64,000 nucleotides of DNA from Gemmatales bacterium. GTDB taxonomy: Bacteria > Planctomycetota > Planctomycetia > Gemmatales > Gemmataceae. Every line of letters starts with the position of its first letter. The stretch's first letter is position 1. The translations under genes and the position numbers were made by a program. Shown piece after piece: positions 48,401-57,000 of this stretch. A model generated the notes under the pieces. It was not told the DNA's origin. It did not search any database and was given only the letters and a program-made list of their open reading frames with translations. The DNA lies in NCBI GenBank assembly GCA_026004675.1, contig BPJP01000002.1:310001-374000 (forward strand), written 5' to 3'.

Positions 48401-51400
48401 CCGCTGACCCAGCGATAATGTTCCGGGTCGTCGATTTTGGCATAGAGGCACATGATGCCGGCCATTCGGCCATTGGTAATCCACATTTTCGCGCCGGTCA
48501 GTTCCCAGTAGTCATAGAAAAGCTGGCCATCGCGCTGGCGAAGGAAGGCGATATCGGTGAAGTCGACTCGCCGGCTGCCATGCATGTAATAACGCATCCG
48601 CGACGGATCATCCGTTTCATAGTCGTAGTCGTCGAAGCGGATGGGAGTCGGTTCGTCGTTTTCCGACCAGCGGTAATGGGCAACATTGTCCCGAAAGACC
48701 AGCTTGCTGGCGTCGAGCAGATAGCGAGGCTCCTTGCCGCCGTGCGGAACGAAGCGCAATACGCCGTCCGGTTCCATTTCGACCGGCACGCTGCGCAGGC
48801 GTGCTCGCGTCGCCACTCGTGCCGTATCCGAACCGGCGGACGGCTCTGTCAGAGCAAAGGCGGAGATTTGCCCCGCACTGACCCAACGCAAAAAGAGATC
48901 GCACGCTTGCATCCGCAACGGTAATTCGTCCAGCAACTCCCTGGCGATGCGGCACGCCTGCTGCCAATGGTTTGACGCTTCTTGCAAGGATTCGGCCATC
49001 CTGCCGAAATCGACAGCGAGACCGGACTGGCCCGCTTCTTGCCAACTCGCCAAGAACCGTTGGCACAGAACCCGCAACACCGTCTTGTTCAGGAGATTCT
49101 CCTGCAAGACTTTTTGCAGCTTGCGATAGGCCTGCTCGATGGTCGACGCTTCGACCCTGCGCTCCAGGTACGAGCGCAATGATTCCAGGCGGGACTGAAT
49201 GTCGCGCTGGAGAGAGGAATTCGCTACGAAGGCGGACAAGTCTTTTTGCGCTTGGGGCAAATCCTTGTCGCGAGCCAGCAAAACAGGAGTGGTGCCGATG
49301 CTGGTATTGACTTGAATCGTCAAGGAAATCGCGATATCTGCCAGTCGTTGGGCGGCGGTTGTCAGGAAATAATAATCCACTTTGGGCCGACCTTCGCCAC
49401 CCAGGTCTTTGGGAATCATCAAGCGGAAATAGCCGTTCTTTCGACAGAACTCGAGATCAGCGTCGGAAGGCCGGTGGTTTTTTTCCACGAACCGTTCATA
49501 AGAGACCAAGACTCCGCTGCCCGGCAACGGTCGCGGCGTGCCGAAGTAGCCGGCGATCCGACTGCGGAACTCTTCGTGCCGCTTTCGCAACTCCTCATCC
49601 GTGTCGACGAACTCGGGAAAATAGCGGGGATGGATCAGGTCGATCGGCCTGGTCAGAAAATCGCCCGAATCGTAGGGACAGTCCGATTCGAGATACTCGG
49701 CATAAGTGATTGGCGGTGGCCCGGCGTTTGGTTCGACAATCGGCCGATCGTCACGGAGTTCATCGGGATGGAGGCACCATTGCACTTGAGCGAGGAAGGT
49801 TTCCATCGCAGAGGCGACGGCATCGAGCCAGACGCGCAAAAGGGCCGTCTCGACCTCGGCATCCCAGCCATATTCCAAGCGTGCGTGTGTTCGCAAAAGC
49901 AGGGCTTTGCTGACAAGCAAGAACGCATCCTGGCGAGCGAAATTCTCCACGACCTCGGCGATGGTGTTGCCCGTCGGAGAGAGGTCGGCAAGCTTGTTTC
50001 CCGCTTCGCGCAACCGGCCTCGCAAATTGCGAATCTCGTCCAATTCCGCTTGTAACGCCTTGCGCTGCACGAGCTGCTCGAACAAATCCGCTTCGCCGGC
50101 AATGACGGCAAGACGCTGCCCTTCTGGCCGCCATTGCTGCAGCAATTGCTGGCCATGCCGACGCAGGACATCGGCGTTATCCGAACCGAGATACCGCCAG
50201 GCGGCGGCGTCGCGGTAGAACTTCGACAGGATGTCGTCCTCTGAATACCCCGTGCCGCCGAAAACTTGCACCGCATTGTAGACCACGCTGCCCGGCGCGG
50301 TGCCCAGCGCTTCCGCTACCACCGTCTTGACCAGTTCCGCGTGCTCCAGAGTTTGGGCCGAAAAATCCATCGGCGACAGCGTGTGATCGAGCGTTTCGAT
50401 CAGGTAGCGACGGGCTGCGATCTCGGCGACCATCTTCTTGACGGCGCCGAACTTGCCGATACTGTCGCGAGCTTCCTCGTCGTGAAACAATCCGGGAAAC
50501 TGGACTCGCTGGCCGGAATGTTCCACTGCACGACGGCTCAACAATTCCGCCATGCCGTTGGCAATCGACGTCAGATCGGCCGAGCTGATGATGCGCCAGA
50601 TGCGCAGGTAACGGTCGCGATCGACGGTTTGTTGCATCGATGCCAGATCGGGGAGATGGAGTCGAAGCCTGGCTAGTCCCGCCCCGCGCAATCCCAAGGT
50701 TGGAAGCGGCTCGACTGCCACACCGTCATGACCGGGTTCGACGAGCAACAGGCGATCCCCAACCAATATCAAAAGCCGATGGGCATGCGCCGCCGGGGCG
50801 AAAATTGCTTCCGCGAACGACGGATCGTCACCAGTTACGTCAGCGACAGCAAAACATGCCCATTCCTCAGCTCGCGTCCACTGTTCGCTTTGGGCATGGA
50901 AGGCAGGGGTCAAAGTGGCAAGATCGCGAGCCCAGAGGTGCGTGGCCGCCCGATAAGCCAGCGATGGGTCCTGCTTCGCCAGCAGCGCGAGCAACAATTT
51001 GCGGATGGGAGGATGCAGAGTCGAGGCAAAATCGTCGAGGTTCAATCGGGGAATGCAGGCGAGCAAATCGCGGATCAGCGCGTCTTGCTCGTGGGACAGC
51101 GGCTCTCCTTTTTCGAGGTGACGCCAGGCGCCCAGGGGGAAAGCCTCGTCGAGTTTCTCAGCCCATTCGTTCCTCTTGGCGGCCAGGCGTTTTCCGTCCT
51201 CCTCGGCGCGTAGCCAGGGCGCCGAAAGCCGTGTCGGGAGTTCCGGCAAAAAGCCCAACCGGTCGTCTTGCTTCGACTGGAGGACGTGCATCAGTTTGCG
51301 GAGGCCGACGACGTGGTGGAAACGAATCTGCCTGCCGTCAGCAGCCGCCCACGCATACTTTCTGTCCCACGTTCGGCGAGCGCGTTCTTCGGCTTTGTTG

Positions 51401-53925
51401 AACAGACTGGTAGCCAGGTCGACAATCTGCTGTCTGGCTTCTTTTCGGGCCGGATGATCCAGCCATTCGCAATCCCGCAGCTCCTCTACGATGCGGGCAG
51501 CGATTTGCTGAGCATAGCGGGCCATCATCTCCAAATACTCTGCTCGCGCGTTGTCGATATGTCGCGGTTCTTCCGCCAGAGCCTCGTCGAAAGCGCGCAG
51601 TTTTCTTTCAAGCTGATCGAGCAGACGGTGGATGATTGCCACAAACTCGAATTCCTGGCCATTGGTGGCGTGCATCGGATCGCCTGGCAGCCGACTGGCG
51701 AAGACCCGCACGGCTGCCTCCCAACGATCGACGACAAAAGGCAGAGCGGGACGACAAGCGACGGACTCGGCTAGTTGCGCCAACAGCCGGCTCACAACCG
51801 GTGAATGCACCGGATAGATGAAGCGATGCGCCCCATCGCGTGCCCACGAAACGATGTCACTCGTCCGCCAGCAGGTTTCGCATTTAATGCAATTCTCGAA
51901 ATTAACAACGACTTGGAGTTGCTGGTTGGCATTGATGCGTGCTTCGTAAACGTGGGCCGGGCAGACGTGCCAGACGCCTTGTTTGACCACGTCATTCTTC
52001 TGAGCCAACGATAAAGGCCAGTGGAGATGAATGTGCGATTGCTTGACGGTGAAATAAGCGAGGTTGGCAAGCTGGCTTTCCCAATTCTGCCCTGCCGAAG
52101 CCAACAGCGGCGTCAAATCGGTGGTCTGACGGACGGCAGCCGCGTACCGCGGATATAAAGCACGCGAAGGGCCGCCTCGAAGCACCGACTGCCAGCGCTT
52201 GCGGCACCAATCCCATCCGATGAGCATCCCTGCCGTGGTGACGGCAGCCAGGGCGACGCAACCGCTCCACACAACGTCCAGCATGTTGACCTGTTTTGTG
52301 AACAGGCGAAACGCACTGGGTATTTTCTCGGGCAAAGGCTTCTGGTCGTTGGCATACATGCGGCGCATGGCAGCGCTGAGGATGGGCTGAAAGCGACGGA
52401 ACCAGCGCAAGAGCGCACGTGGCGGTCTCCCCATGATTTCCGCGCCGGCGACATAATAGTGCAACTGCGCGTTGCCCGCCTTGGGGACATTGGCTCTGGG
52501 TCGGCCAAACAGGTCCCGCAGAGCGTTGACCGTCCCATCCAGGAGCAACCGACCAAGCGACGGGCGGTCGGCTACATCGCGCAGCCTCAGCGCCCGCACC
52601 AAATGACGCACGTCACGCTGCATCTCCGACCACTGGCCGGGGCTGGCTGCGTCCAGAATCAATCGCAGCCAATTGATCCACTTCGTCGTCAACCAGCGAT
52701 TCGGGCTCGTCCAGACGTAGGCCGAGCCGAGAACCAGATCGAGATTCTTGCCAAAGAAAAAGGACGTACGCTTGACATAGTTCGGCCAGCTGCGAAGAAA
52801 ATCGACATCCTGCCAATAGTGGCTTTTTTGCAGTGGCCGCAGGTAATGTTCCTGCAATTCTTCTTTGGAATAGCGGCCGTTCCGGCCCCGTATCGTCCGG
52901 GCAGCCTGGCTGATGAGCCAACCCATGTAGGTTGCCGGCCCCGTAAAGTTCGGATAGGGAAAATCAGTACCAATCGCGCTGGCCCCGCCGCCGATCGCCA
53001 AACCATCATCGATAAGGTAGGGAACGTCGCGAATCCCTCCGCCGCGGATGATCTTGGCGCCGAAGACTCCACGCCTGGCCCCCTTCAACCAGGGCTGAAG
53101 CGCTGGCAAACTTAAAAACCACTCCATCAGCAAATGCGGATCGCCTCGGAAATGTTCGTGCAAGTTGTCCGCCGGCACAACCAGGCCAAGGGACAGGCTT
53201 TGGCGGTTGGTGTAAAGGAATCCCCCCATATTCAACTGTATCTGCCGACCGCGAAGCGTCGCATTGCGAACCAGCAATTCGTAGGCAATCCCCTCTTCCG
53301 CGCCGACGCCAAAGATTTCCTCGATAGCGCCGTCGGGCATATGCATCACTTGCTTGATGCCCTGAAGAAACTTCGGTGCGTCGCGCTGATCCGTATAGCG
53401 CTCGTACCCCTCGCGCGTCACCAGATGGGATGCGTCGCCTTCCGCCAGAAAGACGAGGTCGGCGTACAACGGGCCGCGATTGGTGCACACACCGACGACC
53501 CGGCCGTCTTCCCGGATCAGGCTTTCCACAGTCGTATCGCTAAGCACAGCGGCGCCATACCTGGCGGCAAGATGCATGAGGTGTTGATCGTAGATCGGCC
53601 GCAATACCGTGTAGCAATGGCGAAAGGCTGGCGCATCGCGGTAGGTCATTCCCAACAGTCCGTGACCGTCCGTCCCGAAAAAGCCCCGCTCGACCAGTCT
53701 CCTTTCCCAGGCCAGCGCCTCGACTCCTTCTGGACCAAGGATTTCCGGCCTGGCCAGGTTTTCGGTGAAGTAGACGCATCCGGACCAGTTCTCCGCGCCT
53801 GCAAACGGTGCCGCTTCCACTACGACCGTGGCGAAACCCGCCCGAGCCAAACCGATCGCTGCCGTCGCCCCAGCAGCACCCCCGCCGACGATGATGACGT
53901 CGAATTGCGTATTGGATGGACTCAT
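45412..53925 (-). CDS. Giant fusion: ETF-QO/FixC - ferredoxin - two acyl-CoA dehydrogenase units - ETF-beta - ETF-alpha
   Basis: One frame of 2,837 codons. AAGGAG 6 nt before the ATG at 53925 sets the start; an in-frame ATG at 53940 exists. N to C: FAD-binding ETF-quinone oxidoreductase/FixC (VIIVGGGAAGATAAIGLARAG; about 1-550), hydrophobic helix (about 550-572), FixX-type 4Fe-4S ferredoxin (Cys about 655, 679, 682, 685; ENCIKCETCW), a helical region, acyl-CoA dehydrogenase-like unit 1 (about 865-1255; FGGTGYSEDDILSKFYRDAAAWRY but no catalytic YEGT), a helical region, acyl-CoA dehydrogenase 2 (about 1425-2045; FALTEPSAGSD, WELTGAKMWITNG, NIYEGTNEIQRF, Glu near 2023), ETF-beta (about 2198-2420; LILGGHGTGSDEEG), ETF-alpha (about 2460-2830; KQIGQSGVSVNP, AIGISGAPQHL, NRDPDAPI). 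All cofactor motifs seem intact except unit 1. Inferred path: acyl-CoA to dehydrogenase to ETF to quinone in one chain. Possible operon with genes to its right. Confidence 0.9.
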   Translation of the reverse strand: MSPSNTQFDVIIVGGGAAGATAAIGLARAGFATVVVEAAPFAGAENWSGCVYFTENLARPEILGPEGVEALAWERRLVERGFFGTDGHGLLGMTYRDAPAFRHCYTVLRPIYDQHLMHLAARYGAAVLSDTTVESLIREDGRVVGVCTNRGPLYADLVFLAEGDASHLVTREGYERYTDQRDAPKFLQGIKQVMHMPDGAIEEIFGVGAEEGIAYELLVRNATLRGRQIQLNMGGFLYTNRQSLSLGLVVPADNLHEHFRGDPHLLMEWFLSLPALQPWLKGARRGVFGAKIIRGGGIRDVPYLIDDGLAIGGGASAIGTDFPYPNFTGPATYMGWLISQAARTIRGRNGRYSKEELQEHYLRPLQKSHYWQDVDFLRSWPNYVKRTSFFFGKNLDLVLGSAYVWTSPNRWLTTKWINWLRLILDAASPGQWSEMQRDVRHLVRALRLRDVADRPSLGRLLLDGTVNALRDLFGRPRANVPKAGNAQLHYYVAGAEIMGRPPRALLRWFRRFQPILSAAMRRMYANDQKPLPEKIPSAFRLFTKQVNMLDVVWSGCVALAAVTTAGMLIGWDWCRKRWQSVLRGGPSRALYPRYAAAVRQTTDLTPLLASAGQNWESQLANLAYFTVKQSHIHLHWPLSLAQKNDVVKQGVWHVCPAHVYEARINANQQLQVVVNFENCIKCETCWRTSDIVSWARDGAHRFIYPVHSPVVSRLLAQLAESVACRPALPFVVDRWEAAVRVFASRLPGDPMHATNGQEFEFVAIIHRLLDQLERKLRAFDEALAEEPRHIDNARAEYLEMMARYAQQIAARIVEELRDCEWLDHPARKEARQQIVDLATSLFNKAEERARRTWDRKYAWAAADGRQIRFHHVVGLRKLMHVLQSKQDDRLGFLPELPTRLSAPWLRAEEDGKRLAAKRNEWAEKLDEAFPLGAWRHLEKGEPLSHEQDALIRDLLACIPRLNLDDFASTLHPPIRKLLLALLAKQDPSLAYRAATHLWARDLATLTPAFHAQSEQWTRAEEWACFAVADVTGDDPSFAEAIFAPAAHAHRLLILVGDRLLLVEPGHDGVAVEPLPTLGLRGAGLARLRLHLPDLASMQQTVDRDRYLRIWRIISSADLTSIANGMAELLSRRAVEHSGQRVQFPGLFHDEEARDSIGKFGAVKKMVAEIAARRYLIETLDHTLSPMDFSAQTLEHAELVKTVVAEALGTAPGSVVYNAVQVFGGTGYSEDDILSKFYRDAAAWRYLGSDNADVLRRHGQQLLQQWRPEGQRLAVIAGEADLFEQLVQRKALQAELDEIRNLRGRLREAGNKLADLSPTGNTIAEVVENFARQDAFLLVSKALLLRTHARLEYGWDAEVETALLRVWLDAVASAMETFLAQVQWCLHPDELRDDRPIVEPNAGPPPITYAEYLESDCPYDSGDFLTRPIDLIHPRYFPEFVDTDEELRKRHEEFRSRIAGYFGTPRPLPGSGVLVSYERFVEKNHRPSDADLEFCRKNGYFRLMIPKDLGGEGRPKVDYYFLTTAAQRLADIAISLTIQVNTSIGTTPVLLARDKDLPQAQKDLSAFVANSSLQRDIQSRLESLRSYLERRVEASTIEQAYRKLQKVLQENLLNKTVLRVLCQRFLASWQEAGQSGLAVDFGRMAESLQEASNHWQQACRIARELLDELPLRMQACDLFLRWVSAGQISAFALTEPSAGSDTARVATRARLRSVPVEMEPDGVLRFVPHGGKEPRYLLDASKLVFRDNVAHYRWSENDEPTPIRFDDYDYETDDPSRMRYYMHGSRRVDFTDIAFLRQRDGQLFYDYWELTGAKMWITNGRMAGIMCLYAKIDDPEHYRWVSGVTGFIVDRHAEGLVVGKDEEKMGQNGSPTNELSLQAVRVPRENMIGLEARGQVNALETLNVGRAGLAMSAMTQMGGLIDDCLAIARKKHGDTLPAWVRWRIERMRMDRFISEALAHETVGRFEHPQTRSVRMESAIAKMLVSELLHEVIELAEDIHGLEGQTQLHFVEKRKRDARVLNIYEGTNEIQRFFILKDLATEIAKRWSNSPETTPSYVSRPALALANMKQELRQRIESALQVFGQGLWQNPNLQANCFLLSEAVAWFKAADSTLARLAWLERYEQSGGEGAVDLQKLEIGRNALVRCLTEVRNRLHRFDEELTHLRRGFYAPEIRAASLLFHQSEAVTTAEPTPARLPLARPIRVLVIVELTPPNIPALAVVDGRLAEPYLTLSPSSQSALQAALSLRETGGDKLSVDVIAVGPKRYAASLGRLLSYEVGRVWLVATEDETVSMDSAASALSATLRANDPYDLILGGHGTGSDEEGALTLLTSAALKIPYAGSGVRTTLDDDTLHLFDADGRCRYRSLPAAVTIEPQLALRPFTIDGFLTGLARAVELQRWPRRIPARKVQLTAVALQDEKQIDEAPGAVSPADAAHRLLRALGLAETGSAAEKKVFAGQIADVASPTLSTDLLAIVAAVDGRLGQHAGAVIRATQLLASIRHSRFSVLVLAGDDEASQKAALGQLADWHQGETILLVSPFAKQQLAVRQKLLQECLASLFSEPPYACIGEAWTEPVLASLAASVNTANVVVTKIRRMGREGVTSSDNFFVETERFGSKVRVRQILSPHQQAHYWLCLSADAEVEADWGVERALGEPVQRWSPRLERFYHRDDMVQLLEEVKEAAGVARLSDAEFIVDVGFGVGNRDGYEAVVEPLLATLTELGIPVMVGGTRKVTEELRLLPADKQIGQSGVSVNPRILLAIGISGAPQHLNYIGDRATILAFNRDPDAPIMTLNQRRARPRVFPVVGDLFETVPAFTATLKKEDAVTEHGEPRRIEA

Positions 53926-54063
53926 CCGTTCTCCTTGCATGAAGCCAACAGCCCGGCACCATTATAACGATGTGCCGTTTCGCCGCGAGGCAGATGTGAC
54001 TGCCTGCTTTTGAAATGCGCTTTTGTCTCTTCCACCGTTCCGTATGCCGATTCGCGGAAGCCG

Positions 54064-54798
54064 CTATTTGCCTTTGACGAACATGCCCAATGCATCACGG
54101 AAGGCGACGCGCTTTTGCTGCTGGGCAAGCTGCGCCAAGACATGGCGAATCAGATGTTTCTGATCGTCCGAAAGTTGCTGGCGAATGCGCGACAAGCATG
54201 CTCCGAGCGACCGGAATTTCGGCTGTGTTGAGCCGGAAGAGCTTGTATCAGGCGGCATTCGGGAGCCGCCGCCAATCGTACAAATCACATAATAGTAGAA
54301 AAGAAGTTCCGTAAAACGGTACGGTCGTGCCGCGAGGGATACCCCTTCTGGTCGTTGCCAGTCGTCGGCGCGGAAACGGTGATCGAGAGCCACTGCCGCC
54401 GGCCAATAGCGGTCGACATGAGTCACGTCGTCTCGGCTAAGATAGACGATCGACCAGAGATAAAGTTCGTTGTAGGCGTTTTCGTCAAGCTCGAGAAACT
54501 GATCGAGGATGACCAGCAGCGTTTCGGTGAGTCGCTGGTAGCCGATGCGTTGAAGTGCTTCGACGAGATAAAAGAAGTGTCCGACATCGGAAAGCCGGGC
54601 TTCGCTGCCGGTCATGGTCCGCCCGTCAGCAATCGGCCGCGCCAACTGAAAAAAGCGATCGACCAGAACTGGTTCGACTTCGCGAGCATAATGTGGCAGA
54701 TGACGCCAGAACCATGACGCATGAGGATTGAATTGCGGTCGCAAGTCTCCCTTCTCGGCTTGATACAAAACCCGCCGAAGCTCCTCGCTCGAACCCAC
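54064..54798 (-). CDS. Hypothetical protein
   Basis: About 244 residues. The GTG at 54798 is taken as start because GGAGG sits 4 nt before it; a TTG at 54813 would place the ribosome site inside the gene. Mostly helical and acidic/aromatic (FWRHLPHYAREVEPVLVDRFFQLARPIADG, quoted in parts; ENAYNELYLWSIVYLSRDDVTHVDRYWPAAV). No signal peptide or membrane helix. A C-terminal Gln/Lys/Arg-rich helix ends the chain. I do not recognise the family. It lies 138 bp upstream of the giant fusion gene on the same strand. Confidence 0.6.
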   Translation of the reverse strand: MGSSEELRRVLYQAEKGDLRPQFNPHASWFWRHLPHYAREVEPVLVDRFFQLARPIADGRTMTGSEARLSDVGHFFYLVEALQRIGYQRLTETLLVILDQFLELDENAYNELYLWSIVYLSRDDVTHVDRYWPAAVALDHRFRADDWQRPEGVSLAARPYRFTELLFYYYVICTIGGGSRMPPDTSSSGSTQPKFRSLGACLSRIRQQLSDDQKHLIRHVLAQLAQQQKRVAFRDALGMFVKGK

Positions 54799-54853
54799 AG
54801 AACCTCCTTTCAAAGGATCGACGGCCAGGCCACGGTTGCCGACTGGATATCAT

Positions 54854-55162
54854 TTATGGGCTTCGGGCGTGGGCCTTGAGCAAACGATGAAACAGAACCG
54901 GGTTGATTCGCCCGCGAAAGCGAACCTTGCCGTTGACGGCGACAACGGGAACTTGTTCTCCAAAACGGCGGCGCAAGTCTTCATCTTTTTCAATGTCGAT
55001 CTCGTCGAGTTGGAAACCATAGCGGTCTTTTTGTTCCAGCAGGAATTGCCAGGCGTCGTCGCACAGGCAACAGCCTGGACGGGTGAAAAGCTGAACATGG
55101 ACTGGACCCGCTGCTGGTCGCCGCAGCCAACGAACGATCGCGTCAAGCCACCACAAGCACAT
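54854..55162 (-). CDS. Glutaredoxin-like thiol protein
   Basis: 102 residues, one thioredoxin-fold domain of the short glutaredoxin/DUF836 type. The active site reads TRPGCCLCDDAW (C-x2-C in GCCLC), followed by EIDIEKDEDLRRRFGEQVPVVAVNG with the conserved cis-Pro of the VPVV turn. The N-terminal MCLWWLDAIVRWLRR adds a short hydrophobic helix that may associate with the membrane. Same strand as scpB (79 bp away) and the hypothetical gene downstream (56 bp). Confidence 0.8.
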   Translation of the reverse strand: MCLWWLDAIVRWLRRPAAGPVHVQLFTRPGCCLCDDAWQFLLEQKDRYGFQLDEIDIEKDEDLRRRFGEQVPVVAVNGKVRFRGRINPVLFHRLLKAHARSP

Positions 55163-55240
55163 CCCACGAATATCTTATACGGCATGCAGACAGGATGGAA
55201 CCACGTCCCCCGCGCTCCCAAGAATGGCTGCCGACTCTCG

Positions 55241-55882
55241 CTAAAGCCGCTCTAGACTTTGTATCTGAGGCAGGTCTTCGAGGCTGGACAGACCGAATAG
55301 TTGCAGAAATCTTTGGGTGGTGCAGTAGGCAGTTTCCTTGCGCTGACCATCTCGCGGCACGACGGCAATCAAATTTCGCCGGACGAGTTGCTTGAGAATC
55401 GCTCCCGATTCGTAGCCACGAATCGTTTCGATTTCTTGTTTATCGATCGGTTGCTGGTAAGCGACGAGGGCGAGGACATCGATGGCGGCTTGCGACAGTC
55501 GGGCTTCACGGACGCCGCCGTACAAGCGCTCGCGAACGAACTTGAACGTCGGCCGAAGCGTCATGATGTAACCCCGGCCCAGCGGCATGATGGTATAGGG
55601 CCTCCCTTGCCGGCGGTATTCCGTATTGAGTTCCTCCACGATGGCCAGAAATTGTTCTTCACTCAGCCCGCGGATGGTTTCCACAGCCTTGGCCGGACTG
55701 AGCGGAGCACCGCCAACGAACAACATCGCCTCGACCAGCCGCTTCGCGGTCGGCGTTTCCACCATTTTCGCGATGGCGCTCAACGATTCGGCGTCTTCGC
55801 TCGAACCGTCCTCACTGGCCTGCGACAAGGAAGCCGGTTGGGGTTCTTCGTCGGCAATTTCCGTTTCGGAATAGTCATCCAT
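55241..55882 (-). CDS. scpB: Segregation and condensation protein B
   Basis: Winged-helix subunit of the SMC-ScpA-ScpB condensin; 213 residues. After an acidic N-terminal tail the family core is clear: RLVEAMLFVGGAPLSPAKAVETI, RGYIMTLRPTFKFVRERLYGG, LSQAAIDVLALVAYQQPIDKQEIETIRG and RNLIAVVPRDGQRKETAYCTTQRFLQLFGLSSLEDLP. scpA and smc are not in the window. The ATG overlaps the end of the reconstructed site-2 protease by 8 bp, which suggests co-translation. Confidence 0.93.
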   Translation of the reverse strand: MDDYSETEIADEEPQPASLSQASEDGSSEDAESLSAIAKMVETPTAKRLVEAMLFVGGAPLSPAKAVETIRGLSEEQFLAIVEELNTEYRRQGRPYTIMPLGRGYIMTLRPTFKFVRERLYGGVREARLSQAAIDVLALVAYQQPIDKQEIETIRGYESGAILKQLVRRNLIAVVPRDGQRKETAYCTTQRFLQLFGLSSLEDLPQIQSLERL

Positions 55883-56762
55883 GGCTTATTCGATCGAGAT
55901 GATTTGCACGGGTTGTCCATTTCGCCATTCGATCCAATGGCGTGCCTGTCCGTCCCCATGTGAAACCGGTAAAAGGCTGAGGTACGTGACTGGACGCGAC
56001 ATCAATAACGTCGTGATCGTCAGCGGCGTAATAGACAGGCGTCGGTTGGCGGATCGCTTCGCGCTGTCGCACCATGGCCAACTCGATTTGTCCCAGGAAG
56101 AAGACGACCGGCGCCAGGATAACCAGGCCCCCATAATTGGTTCAAAACGGCGAAGAAGAACAGACAAAGGGTCAAGCCGGTGCCGACGGCAGCCGCGACC
56201 CTCGGTTGCTGTCAATTGCCCCATCCTGGTCGCGAGCAAGGCGCGGAAAACCCGACCACCATCCATGGGAAAAGCGGGGATCAAATTGAATACCGCCAAC
56301 ATCACGTTGGCGACCAGCAGATGGACCAAGAATCCAGACGGGGTGATGCTTTGCAGTTTCAGAGCGGACAGAAAATCGGCACGCAAAAAACAAGACCGTC
56401 GGCAACAAGAACATCACGATGGCCACGTTCACCGCCGGTCCGGCCAGGGCAATGAAGAATTCATGCCAAGGCTGCTCAATCATACGTTCTAATCGAGCCA
56501 CGCCGCCGATAGGATAGAGGGTGATGTCGCGGGTGCGGATGCCGTAGCGCCTGGCCATCAAGGCATGCCCAAATTCATGCAGCACGATGCAGCCGAAAAT
56601 GGCGATGACGAAGACCGTCCAGTAAACTGCCAGCTGCCAGCCAGAGTGCAGGTTGCTTAAAAACACCCAAACGGGCAAAAAAAGCATCGACCAATGCAAA
56701 TAGACGCCGATTCCGAATGCTTTGCCGATTGCCAGCGATCGCCACATGAGCTTTCCGTGCAT
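55875..56762 (-). pseudogene. Site-2 protease (M50) with three frameshifts
   Basis: Intramembrane zinc protease, about 295 residues when repaired. Frame 1 from the ATG at 56762 gives IGVYLHWSMLFLPVWVF, the catalytic VLHEFGHALMARRYG and the LYPIGGVARLERM loop. The next phase holds [19 protein letters not shown] with the third zinc ligand (NxxPxxPxDGG). A third phase gives the last helices ([24 protein letters not shown]), and the fourth phase gives [30 protein letters not shown] to the stop at 55875 (quoted in parts). Shifts lie near 56385 (A6 run), 56212 and 56132 (CCCCC run), all behaving as +1. It ends inside the start of scpB, which supports the reconstruction. Catalytic motifs intact. Confidence 0.82.
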
Positions 56763-57000
56763 GAATGGTTGATGTTGATGAGAAACGCCGAATTCCGATG
56801 TCTACTGTCCTGAGAGCGAAAATCGCCGAAAACAACTCCGCCCCTATATGCATTATTCTATCGCAGATGTCAAAATCGGGGAAATGCTCTCCCCGAGCCG
56901 ACCTTGTCGCCGCCGGATTTTATCCTGTACATCTGCTGTTTGACCGATTCTTCCTGTTTCCCCCCAGGTCTCGTTCGTCAGGCAGTCGCGCCGTCATGGG
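56763..57000. other. Intergenic region
   Basis: About 240 bases between the TPR gene stop and the site-2 protease start. No gene or structured element recognised. Confidence 0.4.

Noticed and set aside
54850..55221. 123-codon frame overlapping the glutaredoxin gene
   Set aside because: Different phase; the CxxC active site and thioredoxin fold are in the 54854-55162 frame.
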